This document shows positions 47,891 through 56,497 of a DNA stretch of 64,000 nt, piece after piece (within the stretch, counting starts at the first letter, position 1; each line of letters opens with the position of its first letter). Location of the stretch: assembly GCF_030643805.1 (NCBI RefSeq), contig NZ_CP094656.1, positions 1,984,001 through 2,048,000 of the forward strand, in the 5' to 3' direction. Under the pieces are notes generated by a model, which made no database searches, was not told the DNA's origin, and saw only the letters and a list, made by a program, of their open reading frames with translations. Source of the DNA: Alkalihalobacillus sp. AL-G. GTDB taxonomy: Bacteria; Bacillota; Bacilli; Bacillales; Fictibacillaceae. The translations under genes were made by a program, and so were the position numbers.

Positions 47891-47937
47891 GGAATCAGGC
47901 TCAGCAAGTAATACAAATAAGGGTCTGATTCCTTTTT
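47891..47937 (+). terminator. Terminator after tkt
   Basis: GGAATCAGGCTC at 47891 pairs largely with GGGTCTGATTCC at 47921-47932, then TTTTT. Confidence 0.75.
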
Positions 47938-48046
47938 CATTTGTTTTCGACAAAATTAGTCAGTGATATCTACACATATAGACACCTATTGCACTCCTGG
48001 TTGGTTATACTCAATGGACAAGTTCGACTGTTAGGGGTGAAGGTTG

Positions 48047-48487
48047 GTGCGGAATTATGATCTTTACTTAATTGAAGAGGAAGTAGCCTATCATTATTTT
48101 GGTCGTGAACAAATCTTATATCACTTTTTTGTGGAAGCTACTCATCCAATTCCACATTTAAAAGAAACCATTGAACGACAGCTTTTGTATATAACGAAAT
48201 CGATCCCTTTTTATGTCTTCGATTATCAAGTGAAACAAATCGATGCCTTAAGGAAAGGGTATAAGATGCAAAAATCAAGGCAGGAAATCATTCTTTTTTC
48301 GAAAACAAGTAAAGCTGTGCTTCGGAATAACGGGAGAAAGCTTACTCTGATCGCTGAAGGGAACTATGAGGCTGAAACTTTGATGTTCGAGCATTTAAGG
48401 AAATTAGAAGCCAGTTTTCTTGCGATTAACTTCGAAGGAAAGAGCATTGGATGGCTAAGTCCGTTAAAACAGGCACACTATATTTAA
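48047..48487 (+). CDS. sirA: Sporulation inhibitor of replication SirA
   Basis: A 146-residue protein recognised as SirA (YneE) from its N-terminus (DLYLIEEEVAYHYFGRE) and its position between tkt and yneF. In B. subtilis it is made under Spo0A control and binds DnaA domain I to stop new rounds of replication at sporulation onset. GTG at 48047 was selected (7 nt after AGGGGTG); a TTG one codon earlier is also open. Confidence 0.9.
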   Translation: MRNYDLYLIEEEVAYHYFGREQILYHFFVEATHPIPHLKETIERQLLYITKSIPFYVFDYQVKQIDALRKGYKMQKSRQEIILFSKTSKAVLRNNGRKLTLIAEGNYEAETLMFEHLRKLEASFLAINFEGKSIGWLSPLKQAHYI

Positions 48488-48577
48488 ATATCGTGTAAAA
48501 ATCTTGTCGAAATATTGAGTTTGAACAAGAATTTATAGTACACTAGTGCTAGACAACGAGAAGGGAGAAATATAAGA

Positions 48578-48793
48578 ATGGATTGGATGTATTTCGTTGT
48601 GGGCTTAATCGCACTGCTCGCCGGTGCTGCGATTGGCTTTTTTATCGCCCGCAAATATATGATGACTTACCTGAAGAAAAATCCACCAATTAATGAAAAC
48701 ATGCTGCGCGTTATGATGATGCAGATGGGACAAAAGCCATCTCAGAAGAAAATCAACCAGATGATGAAAGCTATGCAAAACCAAATGAAATAA
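48578..48793 (+). CDS. yneF: UPF0154 membrane protein YneF
   Basis: A 71-residue protein with one N-terminal transmembrane helix ([20 protein letters not shown]) followed by a basic, methionine-rich tail ([20 protein letters not shown]). Matches YneF/UPF0154; function unknown. GAAGGGAG precedes the ATG. Confidence 0.95.
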   Translation: MDWMYFVVGLIALLAGAAIGFFIARKYMMTYLKKNPPINENMLRVMMMQMGQKPSQKKINQMMKAMQNQMK

Positions 48794-48848
48794 AGGTGGG
48801 TAACTAATGGGATGCTTACGTAAGCTATCCCATTTGCTATATCGATAT

Positions 48849-48882
48849 AAAAAAAGAGGACTCTAGCAGGTCTTCTTTTTTT
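48849..48882 (+). terminator. Rho-independent terminator after yneF
   Basis: A-rich AAAAAAGAGGAC pairs with GTCTTCTTTTTT. A separate hairpin AATGGGAT...ATCCCATT precedes it at about 48807-48836. Confidence 0.75.
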
Positions 48883-48967
48883 GTGCATTTTTTTAATAGA
48901 AGTGCTAAAGTAGTATGAGTAATAGTTTCGTTTACAACAAGCTATGTCATTTAGAGGATGATTACGT

Positions 48968-50044
48968 ATGAGTGGTCAAGAAACAGTTCCGATAGTCTCG
49001 CTTCAATCATGTAATTTAAACGACTATCACCTGATCGATGTTCGGTCTCCAGGTGAATTTGAAGAGTTTCATATTGACGAAGCCTATAATCTCCCTATTT
49101 TCACAAATATGGAGCGGGCTGAAGTCGGAACTACCTATAAACAAATTGGAAAAGAAGAGGCGAAGGAGCTCGGTCTTTCAATCGTGTCTCCGAAGCTGTC
49201 AGATATGTTCAAAGAGCTTAATACACTTAATGAGAAAGATCAAAAACCTTATCTCATCTACTGTGCACGTGGTGGGATGAGAAGTAAAAGTGTCGCTACT
49301 GTCATGAAAATGATGGGGTTGTCATGTTTCCAACTCGAAGGTGGAATTCGGTCCTACCGTAAACAAATCGTCAATTCACTTGACTATTTTAGTGGTCTCC
49401 ATAAGCCATTCATTGTTCTGGAGGGATTGACTGGGACGCGTAAGACCGATTACTTGGAAATTTTGCAGGAAGAAGGCTATCCGGTCTTAAACCTTGAACA
49501 GATGGCGGGACACCGAGGTTCGATTTTTGGACAAGTTGGGATCGAAGGACGTTCGCAAAAAGAATTCGAACAAGCTCTCGTTCACCGATTACAACAATTA
49601 GAGAAGACTCCTTATTATATCATCGAATCGGAAAGTAAACGGATTGGCCGGGTTCGTGTTCCAGACTGGATTTTAAATGGAAAAGATCAAGGACATCGGA
49701 TTCACATCACTTATCCTTTCGAGGACCGTGTGGATTACATTTGTGAGGTCTATCAGCCAGAATGTTATCGCGAGGAAATCGGTCAAGCCGTTACAAAGCT
49801 TCGAAAACGGCTGAAGCCTGAGGTTGCTGAGACGGTCATGGAAGCATTTGAACGAAATGACTACAAAGAAATTGTTAGACAACTGTTGAAATACTATTAC
49901 GACCCAAGATACGACCATGCTGCCCAAAGCTATCGATCTTCTGTTACCGAATTATCTATAGAGCATTTCGAAACAGGACTTTCCGAAATTAAAACAATAA
50001 TCGAGCAGATGAAAGTCGATTTAGAGCCAGTAAGAACGAATTAG
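48968..50044 (+). CDS. mnmH: tRNA 2-selenouridine synthase MnmH (SelU)
   Basis: A 358-residue enzyme that replaces sulfur by selenium at the wobble 2-thiouridine of tRNA, using selenophosphate and a geranylated intermediate. An N-terminal rhodanese domain (DVRSPGEFEEFHIDEAYNLP) has the catalytic Cys in LIYCARGGMRSKS, followed by a P-loop domain whose Walker A reads EGLTGTRKTD; the usual G before K is Arg. The enzyme needs SelD, encoded about 12 kb downstream. It probably stands alone: the yneF terminator lies upstream and a 72-bp gap follows. Confidence 0.94.
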   Translation: MSGQETVPIVSLQSCNLNDYHLIDVRSPGEFEEFHIDEAYNLPIFTNMERAEVGTTYKQIGKEEAKELGLSIVSPKLSDMFKELNTLNEKDQKPYLIYCARGGMRSKSVATVMKMMGLSCFQLEGGIRSYRKQIVNSLDYFSGLHKPFIVLEGLTGTRKTDYLEILQEEGYPVLNLEQMAGHRGSIFGQVGIEGRSQKEFEQALVHRLQQLEKTPYYIIESESKRIGRVRVPDWILNGKDQGHRIHITYPFEDRVDYICEVYQPECYREEIGQAVTKLRKRLKPEVAETVMEAFERNDYKEIVRQLLKYYYDPRYDHAAQSYRSSVTELSIEHFETGLSEIKTIIEQMKVDLEPVRTN

Positions 50045-50116
50045 CAGGACAAAAACACTTAAGCTTCCCCGAACAACCGACCTATTGAATAGTGAAATAT
50101 GTTGAGGTGACGCAAA

Positions 50117-50680
50117 ATGGACATCTCCATTCTTGAGGTATTGCGTGACAATCCGGAATTTGCGGTCTTGATCAGTCTCTTTTTAAATATAGTGATTGCG
50201 GTAGCGGGGATACTTCCTAGCTATTTTCTAACTGCTGCAAACATCGTCTATTTTGGTTTTTGGGATGGAACAATCATCTCGTTTATCGGGGAATCGATCG
50301 GCGTTTTGATTGCCTTTATGCTGTATCGGCACGGATTTCAGTCTGCTTTACAGAAAAAGCTGGACCGCTATGAACAGGCAAAAAAACTGATCGAAATCAG
50401 AGGCAGTCGAGCCTTTACAGCGATTTTTTCCTTAAGATTAATGCCGTTCATTCCGTCGGGTGTTGTGACCTTTTTTGCAGCAATCGGTGTTGTTTCAGTG
50501 TGGACGTTTTTTCTTGCAAGCACGATTGGTAAAATTCCTGCTCTTTTATTAGAAGCAATTTCGGTTTATCATATTATAGAATGGAACGGAATCGGTAAAA
50601 TGATTCTTGCGTGTATGAGTATCGCACTGCTCGTTCTATTATGGAACACTACTCGTAAAAAGAATAAAAGTCAGCTATAG
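50117..50680 (+). CDS. TVP38/TMEM64 (VTT-domain) membrane protein
   Basis: A 187-residue membrane protein of the SNARE-associated/VTT (DedA-like) superfamily. Several hydrophobic helices are present; the VTT core is seen in GILPSYFLTAANIVYFGFWDG, FIGESIGVLIAFMLYR and FSLRLMPFIPSGVVTFFAAIG. Proteins of this superfamily are linked to lipid scrambling or undecaprenyl-phosphate flipping; the substrate here is unknown. The next gene starts 11 bp later. Confidence 0.88.
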   Translation: MDISILEVLRDNPEFAVLISLFLNIVIAVAGILPSYFLTAANIVYFGFWDGTIISFIGESIGVLIAFMLYRHGFQSALQKKLDRYEQAKKLIEIRGSRAFTAIFSLRLMPFIPSGVVTFFAAIGVVSVWTFFLASTIGKIPALLLEAISVYHIIEWNGIGKMILACMSIALLVLLWNTTRKKNKSQL

Positions 50681-50691
50681 AGGTGTGAACA

Positions 50692-51582
50692 ATGAAATTT
50701 AAAACAATAATGGTAGTCGTTACGGTCAATTCCCTCATGATGACTGGCTGCTCATTCGACAATCCATTTACAAAAGATTCAAGTGAATCAACTGAGGATC
50801 AGCAACAATCTCAACCTGAAGTTGATGAAAAAAACAGTGGCGATGAACAGCAAAGTGGTGAGAAGCCTGACCAAAACAATAACGATCAGGAAGATGGAAA
50901 TGATGATGAGCCATCGGACGAACAAGCCGATCTTCCATCGTTAAAGAAAACAGTGAAGGTGAATGCTGATGGGAAAAAAGTTGTTACGAACGTGAATGAT
51001 ACCCTAGTACTCGTAAATAAGACGCGAAATCTACCATCAGACTATATTCCTGAAAGTCTTGTGGTACCAAATGTTCAATTTCCTTTTACAGAGGACCTTC
51101 CAAAAAAGAAGATGCAACAAGTGGCAGCGAAGGCACTAGAGAAGATGTTTACTAAAGCGGAACAGGATAACATTCCATTGTTTGCTCAATCCGGATATCG
51201 TTCCTATGACCGTCAAGAGGCGATTTTTGCATCGAATGTACAACAGCACGGGGAAGAGGAAGCGAACAAATTCAGTGCCCATCCTGGCCAGAGCGAACAC
51301 CAGACGGGTCTTGCGATGGATGTGACATCGCCTGCCGTAGAATTTTTCCTAGTTGAAAGATTCGCTGAAACGAAGGCGGGGAAGTGGGTACAGCAAAATG
51401 CACATGAATTCGGGTTCATCATCCGTTATCCAAAAGGTAAAGAGGGGATTACTGGGTATTCATACGAACCATGGCATTTAAGGTATGTTGGCAAAGAACA
51501 TGCAACAAAAATTCATGAACAAAATATGACACTTGAAGAATATTTGGGTGTTCAAGTTGAACAGGTTAACGCTTCGCAGTAA
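50692..51582 (+). CDS. D-alanyl-D-alanine carboxypeptidase lipoprotein (VanY/M15B, YodJ-like)
   Basis: A 296-residue lipoprotein carboxypeptidase trimming peptidoglycan stem peptides outside the membrane. Signal peptide ends in lipobox MTGC (Cys at about residue 20), then an acidic Q/E/D/N-rich linker to about residue 85. The zinc site is intact: SGYRSYDRQ, SEHQTGLAMDVTSP (HxxxxxxD) and EPWHLRYVG. Similar in layout to B. subtilis YodJ. AGAGGTG precedes the ATG. Confidence 0.92.
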   Translation: MKFKTIMVVVTVNSLMMTGCSFDNPFTKDSSESTEDQQQSQPEVDEKNSGDEQQSGEKPDQNNNDQEDGNDDEPSDEQADLPSLKKTVKVNADGKKVVTNVNDTLVLVNKTRNLPSDYIPESLVVPNVQFPFTEDLPKKKMQQVAAKALEKMFTKAEQDNIPLFAQSGYRSYDRQEAIFASNVQQHGEEEANKFSAHPGQSEHQTGLAMDVTSPAVEFFLVERFAETKAGKWVQQNAHEFGFIIRYPKGKEGITGYSYEPWHLRYVGKEHATKIHEQNMTLEEYLGVQVEQVNASQ

Positions 51583-51643
51583 ACTACTAGTAGATATAAG
51601 AGTTCTATAAGAACGTATTGTGCGTTTTAGGAGATGAGAATAT

Positions 51644-52357
51644 ATGGCTGCAGACGTAAATCTGTTCCTCGCATTCGGTGCGGGTTTTCTATCGTTTATT
51701 TCACCTTGTTGTTTACCGCTGTACCCAGCATTCCTTTCCTATGTTACAGGGGTATCAGTGCATGAACTAAAGGAAAACCAGGGGATTCTACAAAGAAGGG
51801 CTCTGCTTCATACAGCTCTCTTTTTATTGGGGTTTTCAATAATTTTCATCTTTCTTGGATTCAGTTCTTCCTGGTTCGGCAATTTCTTTTTCCGTTACAA
51901 GGATCTGATCCGAGAAGTCGGAGCCATTTTGATTGTTGTATTTGGTCTTGTCGTACTAGGTGTTTTCAAACCTGGTTTTTTGATGAAGGAACGTAAAATC
52001 AGCTTTCGTAAACGGCCTGGTGGATTTCTTGGTTCTGTTGCGATCGGTATGGGGTTTGCAGCAGGTTGGACGCCGTGTACGGGTCCGATACTTTTTGGTG
52101 TCATTGCCTTAGCAGCCTCTCACCCTGGTATGGGAATGCTTTATATGATTGCCTATGCCGCAGGATTTTCCGTGCCCTTTTTCATCATGTCCTTTTTCAT
52201 CGGTAAAATAAAATGGCTGAACCGATATAGTCATCACGTAGTCCGAGTTGGCGGCGTATTGATGATCGTTATGGGCGTATTTCTCTATTTGGACTGGATG
52301 TCGAAGGTGACATCCTTTTTAGCCAATCGAATCTTTAATGGATTTTATGGATTTTAA
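51644..52357 (+). CDS. ccdA: Cytochrome c biogenesis protein CcdA
   Basis: A 237-residue membrane protein (about six helices) carrying reducing equivalents across the membrane for cytochrome c maturation and spore formation. The redox cysteines are in ISPCCLPLYPAFLSYVTG (first helix) and GWTPCTGPILFGV (fourth helix), the DsbD-like pair. It opens a cluster with ccdC, but the usual ccdB (yneI) between them is replaced by an MrpB-like gene. Confidence 0.95.
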   Translation: MAADVNLFLAFGAGFLSFISPCCLPLYPAFLSYVTGVSVHELKENQGILQRRALLHTALFLLGFSIIFIFLGFSSSWFGNFFFRYKDLIREVGAILIVVFGLVVLGVFKPGFLMKERKISFRKRPGGFLGSVAIGMGFAAGWTPCTGPILFGVIALAASHPGMGMLYMIAYAAGFSVPFFIMSFFIGKIKWLNRYSHHVVRVGGVLMIVMGVFLYLDWMSKVTSFLANRIFNGFYGF

Positions 52358-52397
52358 AAAAGATTGATCTTACATAGGAAAGGAAGTGAAGCTGTCT

Positions 52398-52823
52398 ATG
52401 CGTACAAACGATATCATTTTAAAAACAACATCCGCAATCATCGTCTTCGTCATACTAGCCTTTTCTGTAAACCTATTTCTCGCTGGACATAATGCACCCG
52501 GAGGCGGATTTATCGGTGGATTGATGGCTTCAGGCGGGTTTTTACTTCTTTATATTGCGTTTGGTTTAAAGACGATGAGTAAAATTCTGAAGGTGAATTT
52601 TCGCTATTTTATCGCAGCAGGCCTTATGATCGCTTTTCTGACGGGGGCGGGATCATTTTTATTCGGGCAACCATTTTTGAGCCATACATATGGGTATTTC
52701 AACCTTCCGATATTAGGAAAAACAGAGCTCGCGACGGCCATGCTGTTTGATTTAGGAGTTTACATCACCGTTATAGGGGTAACGATGACAATATTGTTAG
52801 AAATCGCTCAAGATCGTGGGTAG
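52398..52823 (+). CDS. Stand-alone MrpB/MnhB-domain membrane protein
   Basis: A 141-residue, four-helix membrane protein matching the MnhB/MrpB domain of multisubunit Na+/H+ antiporters: NLFLAGHNAPGGGFIGGLM is the hallmark segment, with LFDLGVYITVIGVTMTILLE near the end. No other Mrp subunit is present in the window, so antiport by a full Mrp complex cannot be inferred. Start ATG at 52398, 11 nt after AAAGGAAG; a GTG at 52386 is too close to that site. It lies 40 bp after ccdA and abuts ccdC, so it is probably in the same transcript. Confidence 0.85.
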   Translation: MRTNDIILKTTSAIIVFVILAFSVNLFLAGHNAPGGGFIGGLMASGGFLLLYIAFGLKTMSKILKVNFRYFIAAGLMIAFLTGAGSFLFGQPFLSHTYGYFNLPILGKTELATAMLFDLGVYITVIGVTMTILLEIAQDRG

Positions 52824-52832
52824 TTGATTCGT

Positions 52833-53303
52833 ATGGAAGAGATGAATTTTTGGATAATAGGTAGTAGTATTTTAGCAATTTTAATGGGATGTCTCGCAAT
52901 GTTCATAAGAATGCGAGCGGCGAGAAAGCCAGCAACCGTCAAGAAAATTATTTTACCGCCACTTTTCATGTCGACTGGGTTTTTAATGTTTTTGTACCCA
53001 CAAGCGAGAGTGTCCTGGAGTGAGGCAATGGAGGCGCTCATTGTCGGTGTCGTATTTTCGTTGTTGTTGATACGGACATCTTCTTTTGAAAGGCGAACCG
53101 GTGATATTTACTTAAAAAGGTCGAAAGCATTTATCATCATCTTAATCGGCTTACTCCTCATTCGAATCTTCCTGAAGATTTACCTCGGACAGCAGATTTC
53201 GATTGAAGAGACGAGTGGACTGTTCTATATCCTCGCTTTTGGAATGATTGCCCCATGGCGGATTGCAATGTATGTTAAATTTAAAAAGCTCCAAACGACG
53301 TAA
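52833..53303 (+). CDS. ccdC: CcdC-like protein (YneJ)
   Basis: A 156-residue membrane protein with four predicted helices recognised as CcdC/YneJ: RAARKPATVKKIILPPLFMS, RRTGDIYLKRSKAFIIILIG and the C-terminal FGMIAPWRIAMYVKFKKL. In B. subtilis it is encoded downstream of ccdA and yneI; its role is unclear. The start is uncertain: ATG at 52833 is used, but TTG at 52824 directly after the previous stop is possible. Confidence 0.85.
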   Translation: MEEMNFWIIGSSILAILMGCLAMFIRMRAARKPATVKKIILPPLFMSTGFLMFLYPQARVSWSEAMEALIVGVVFSLLLIRTSSFERRTGDIYLKRSKAFIIILIGLLLIRIFLKIYLGQQISIEETSGLFYILAFGMIAPWRIAMYVKFKKLQTT

Positions 53304-53309
53304 TACGGG

Positions 53310-53341
53310 GGATGGACCAATGCATTTGGTTCATCCTCTTT
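53310..53341 (+). terminator. Rho-independent terminator after ccdC
   Basis: GGATGGACCAA-TGCA-TTTGGTTCATCC forms an 11-bp stem, then TCTTTT. Confidence 0.8.
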
Positions 53342-53411
53342 TCTAATGCAAAGACTCGAATAATCCAGACGGTTTTGTAAAATGCTATTTAAAACTGATG
53401 GAGGTGTGAAT

Positions 53412-54407
53412 GTGGATAACATAAATTTAACTTCGCCAGAGATTGCTGCATTATGGAGCACGTACCTCCAAAGCACAGCGGAAAATTGTTTTTATAAACA
53501 TTTCCTGCAGCATACTAGTGACGTTGAAATAAAACCTCTACTAGAAGAAGCGTTAGTATTGAATGAAGGTTATATTCAAGAAATAAAAGCTATTTTCACA
53601 ACGGAAATTTTTCCGATACCTGTAGGGTTTTCTGACAAGGATGTTGACCTGTCAGCCCCTGCTTTATTTACAGATTTGTTCGCTTTAAGCTTCGTTTACC
53701 GAAGTGGTCAAATATTGATCAATAACTTTTCTACATACTTAGGGAAAGTCGCACGTACTGACGTTGTCAATGTATTTGATAATGGTTTAACTACGAGAAA
53801 GTCACTGTATACCAAATCGTTGGATCTTATGTTATCAAAAGGGATATATGATCGACCTCCAAAAATGAGTTATCCAAAAAATGTTGAATTTATTGACCAC
53901 CCCTCATCTTTGATAAAAGCTTGGTTTGGAGAGGAGCGGTCATTAAATGCATTCGAATTAGGAGAGCTCTTTTTTGCGATCGAAAGGAATTGTATTGGGT
54001 TGATCATAATGATCGGACTCATTCAAGTTACCAATGATCAAGAAGTTAAAGACTACTTGATAAAAGGGAAAAAACTGAGTGAAAAACAAATTGAGGTGTT
54101 TAATCAAATTTTAAAGGATAATGGGAATTTCCCTACATTCCCTGTAACGTTAGAGGTTACAGATTCAACTGTTTCACCTTTCTCAGATAAATTAATCATG
54201 TTTTTAATCAGCGTCACAGGGCAGCTCGGATTCACGACGCTCAGCTATGCGATGTCTGTATCAGCGAGAAAGGATTTGGCTGTTCGTTATACAACATTTA
54301 TAGGAGAAATACTAAAATACGGAAACGAAGGCTTGAAAATAATGATCAAGAGAGGGTGGATAGAACAACCGCCACAATCACCAAATCGAGCTGATTTACT
54401 CAAATAA
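53412..54407 (+). CDS. DUF3231 protein (duplicated ferritin-like helical domain)
   Basis: A 331-residue protein of the DUF3231 family common in Bacillus and often linked to sporulation or spore germination strains. Two similar halves are visible, each opening with a LTSPEIAALWSTYLQSTAEN-like or AFELGELFFAIERNCIGLIIM-like helix; the family is predicted to form four-helix bundles. No signal peptide. GTG at 53412 lies 7 nt after GGAGG. Function unknown. Convergent with yneK; the 33-bp gap holds a weak hairpin (TGACTC/GAGTTA on the minus strand). Confidence 0.82.
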   Translation: MDNINLTSPEIAALWSTYLQSTAENCFYKHFLQHTSDVEIKPLLEEALVLNEGYIQEIKAIFTTEIFPIPVGFSDKDVDLSAPALFTDLFALSFVYRSGQILINNFSTYLGKVARTDVVNVFDNGLTTRKSLYTKSLDLMLSKGIYDRPPKMSYPKNVEFIDHPSSLIKAWFGEERSLNAFELGELFFAIERNCIGLIIMIGLIQVTNDQEVKDYLIKGKKLSEKQIEVFNQILKDNGNFPTFPVTLEVTDSTVSPFSDKLIMFLISVTGQLGFTTLSYAMSVSARKDLAVRYTTFIGEILKYGNEGLKIMIKRGWIEQPPQSPNRADLLK

Positions 54408-54440
54408 AAAAAGATAACTCTGCAACGAGTCACCCTTTTC

Positions 54441-54869
54441 TTAACTTAACAGCCTTTCATATGGCGTAATATCAATTTGCTTTTGATTCAGCTTTTTTAT
54501 GAGAAATTTGTGGTCGCGTTTGGGTGTTGCAATGATATAACCACGTATAATCAAGTCTTGATCGATGGAATCTGCTTTTTCTTTTAAGGCAAGCTCACCA
54601 ATTTTACCAGCAATTTTTTCGCGAGCGACATCACGGAAAAGTTCAGGGACTGGTTGAACGAGCTCTTCTAGAAGAAGCTTTTGATCATCATTCCATAAAT
54701 GCTTTGTTTCTCGTATATATTGATCCTGCCAATCTAATATTGACTTACCATCTTCCTTTGGTAATCGTTTAAGAAACTTCCGGAACATGAAAAATCCGCC
54801 GATTATCATCATTGTGATGAGGAAGATTGTCCATAATACAATAAATCCGCCAAACCAACCGCTTAACAT
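54441..54869 (-). CDS. yneK: DUF2621 membrane protein YneK
   Basis: A 142-residue protein with an N-terminal transmembrane helix (FIVLWTIFLITMMIIGGFFMF) and a cytoplasmic, charged domain (LDWQDQYIRETKHLWNDDQKL). Matches YneK/DUF2621, which follows ccdC in B. subtilis, but here it is on the opposite strand and separated by the DUF3231 gene. Function unknown. Confidence 0.9.
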   Translation of the reverse strand: MLSGWFGGFIVLWTIFLITMMIIGGFFMFRKFLKRLPKEDGKSILDWQDQYIRETKHLWNDDQKLLLEELVQPVPELFRDVAREKIAGKIGELALKEKADSIDQDLIIRGYIIATPKRDHKFLIKKLNQKQIDITPYERLLS

Positions 54870-55042
54870 AAGGACACCTCTGTCTGATTTTATAGCATTT
54901 CCACCTCATTATACAGGCGTTGAATTTATGAAATCAAGTACTCATCCTTATTGTTCTGTTAACTTTATGTGTAACATTAATAATATTTAAGTAACATAAA
55001 ATAATTATGGTAAACAAACGAATTATAATAGGAGAAATAGAC

Positions 55043-56089
55043 ATGAGTAGTATGAAAGATAATCAAACGCAAAAAAGGAAAAACGAGCATATCGATATTT
55101 GTCTGACAGAACCTGTAGAAAATCTCCTTACCACAGGTTTAGAAAACTACCATTTCCACCACAACCCCATCCCTGAACTGGATTTTAATGCTATCAATAT
55201 CGATACGACTTTTCTCGGGAAGGAAATAAAAGCACCATTTCTGGTCAGTTCGATGACTGGAGGGACAGAAAAAGCAAAGCGTATTAATGAAAAATTGGCT
55301 GAAATCGCAGAAACGAAAGGCTGGGCGATCGGTGTCGGGTCGATGAGAGCGGCACTCGAGTCAGGTAATGCTGCTTCCTATCGGATCCGAAAAATTGCAC
55401 CGACAATCCCGATTTTGGCTAATATCGGCGCTGTGCAGTTGAACTATGGATATGGTGTTGAGGAGTGCAAACGTGCGGTTGATATGATTGAAGCGGATGG
55501 TCTCGTCCTGCATTTAAACAGTTTGCAGGAGGTATTTCAACCAGAAGGTGATACGGATTTTTCGAATTTACTGAACAAAATCGAGCAAGTAGCAAGTAAT
55601 GTTTCCGTTCCGGTCGGGATCAAGGAAGTCGGGATGGGCATCAATGGTTTGGCAGCCAAGCGGCTTGTCGAAATCGGCGTATCATTCATTGATGTCGCTG
55701 GCGCAGGTGGAACTTCTTGGATACAGGTTGAAAAATACCGAAACAAAGATCGCATCCGGTATGAGGCAGCAAAAGCATTTCAAGGTTGGGGAACACCGAC
55801 AGCAAACTGTCTCGAAGAACTTAAGGAACAGGGGGTATCAACAACCGTAATTGCAAGCGGAGGCGTTACCAATGGTGTAGAGGCGGCTAAAGCAATCGGT
55901 TTAGGAGCGCATCTAGTCGGTTTTGGAAGAACCTTACTCCCACGTGCAGTTCAATCCGAGCAATCCGATATCCTAGATCAATTTGATCTGATCGAGTTTG
56001 AATTGAAAGCAACGATGTTTGGGGTAGGGGTATCAACTATAAATGAACTACGAAATACTCAATTACTGAAAAAACCGAAACATCTATAG
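55043..56089 (+). CDS. fni: Isopentenyl-diphosphate delta-isomerase type 2
   Basis: FMN-dependent type II IPP isomerase, 348 residues, interconverting IPP and DMAPP. Conserved segments: RKNEHIDICL, FLVSSMTGGTEKAKRINE, GWAIGVGSMRAALE, HLNSLQEVFQPEGD, GIKEVGMGI, DVAGAGGTSWIQVEKYR and ASGGVTNGVEAAKA. The ATG at 55043 sits 8 nt after ATAGGAG; longer in-frame starts lack a site. The DMAPP it makes is the donor for MiaA. An inverted repeat GAAGGTTT/ATAACCTTC follows the stop but lacks a good T tract. Confidence 0.95.
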   Translation: MSSMKDNQTQKRKNEHIDICLTEPVENLLTTGLENYHFHHNPIPELDFNAINIDTTFLGKEIKAPFLVSSMTGGTEKAKRINEKLAEIAETKGWAIGVGSMRAALESGNAASYRIRKIAPTIPILANIGAVQLNYGYGVEECKRAVDMIEADGLVLHLNSLQEVFQPEGDTDFSNLLNKIEQVASNVSVPVGIKEVGMGINGLAAKRLVEIGVSFIDVAGAGGTSWIQVEKYRNKDRIRYEAAKAFQGWGTPTANCLEELKEQGVSTTVIASGGVTNGVEAAKAIGLGAHLVGFGRTLLPRAVQSEQSDILDQFDLIEFELKATMFGVGVSTINELRNTQLLKKPKHL

Positions 56090-56185
56090 TGAAGGTTTAC
56101 TACATAAAAAATAACCTTCTATTAATTGATAGAGATTACGAAAATGTACAGGGCCATTTGGATATCCCTATGTTGTTAGTTTTTT

Positions 56186-56282
56186 TGGCGGGACTGTGTG
56201 GGAATCGAACCCACCAGAGACGGCACGCGCCTCCCAAGAGGTTTTGAAGACCTAGGTAAGCACCAGCTACACAACCAGCCCC
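56186..56282 (-). tRNA. selC: tRNA-Sec (anticodon UCA)
   Basis: On the minus strand a 97-nt tRNA folds: acceptor GGGGCTG/CAGTCCC, anticodon arm AGGT-CTTCAAA-ACCT with anticodon TCA, a long variable arm beginning GGGAGGC and T arm GTGGG-TTCGATT-CCCAC, with G discriminator and encoded CCA. The long acceptor/variable arms and UCA anticodon identify tRNA-Sec. The eighth acceptor pair is G-A rather than Watson-Crick. It is charged with Ser, converted by SelA, and delivered by SelB, both encoded nearby. Confidence 0.93.
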
Positions 56283-56303
56283 ATATTTATCTCACAGAAT
56301 CTA

Positions 56304-56332
56304 ATTATATTGAAACCCCGGAGTATTTTCAA
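56304..56332 (-). promoter_or_regulatory. Sigma-A promoter of selC
   Basis: Minus strand: TTGAAA (56327-56332), 17-bp spacer, TATAAT (56304-56309), about 22 bp from the tRNA 5' end. The rest of the 215-bp gap before selB contains no gene I can support. Confidence 0.8.
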
Positions 56333-56497
56333 ATTAAACGAATTCTAAATGTGAAAATGGAAAATCAAACAGAAAATTGTAAAAATGTGTTGAGGACTAT
56401 AGTCATCAATTGTTGCCTTTCTAGTTGCAATTGCTTGATTCTCTTAACGCATGTGGATAAAGTTAAAGGAGAATCTTCGAGACAGTAGGTGAGTAGC

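Noticed and set aside
52398-53303. Mrp antiporter operon
   Set aside because: Only the MrpB domain is present; the neighbours are ccdA and ccdC, not other Mrp subunits.
56198-56488. A 96-codon open frame on the plus strand before selB
   Set aside because: It runs antisense through the tRNA-Sec gene and the selC promoter, has no Shine-Dalgarno and no recognisable protein sequence.
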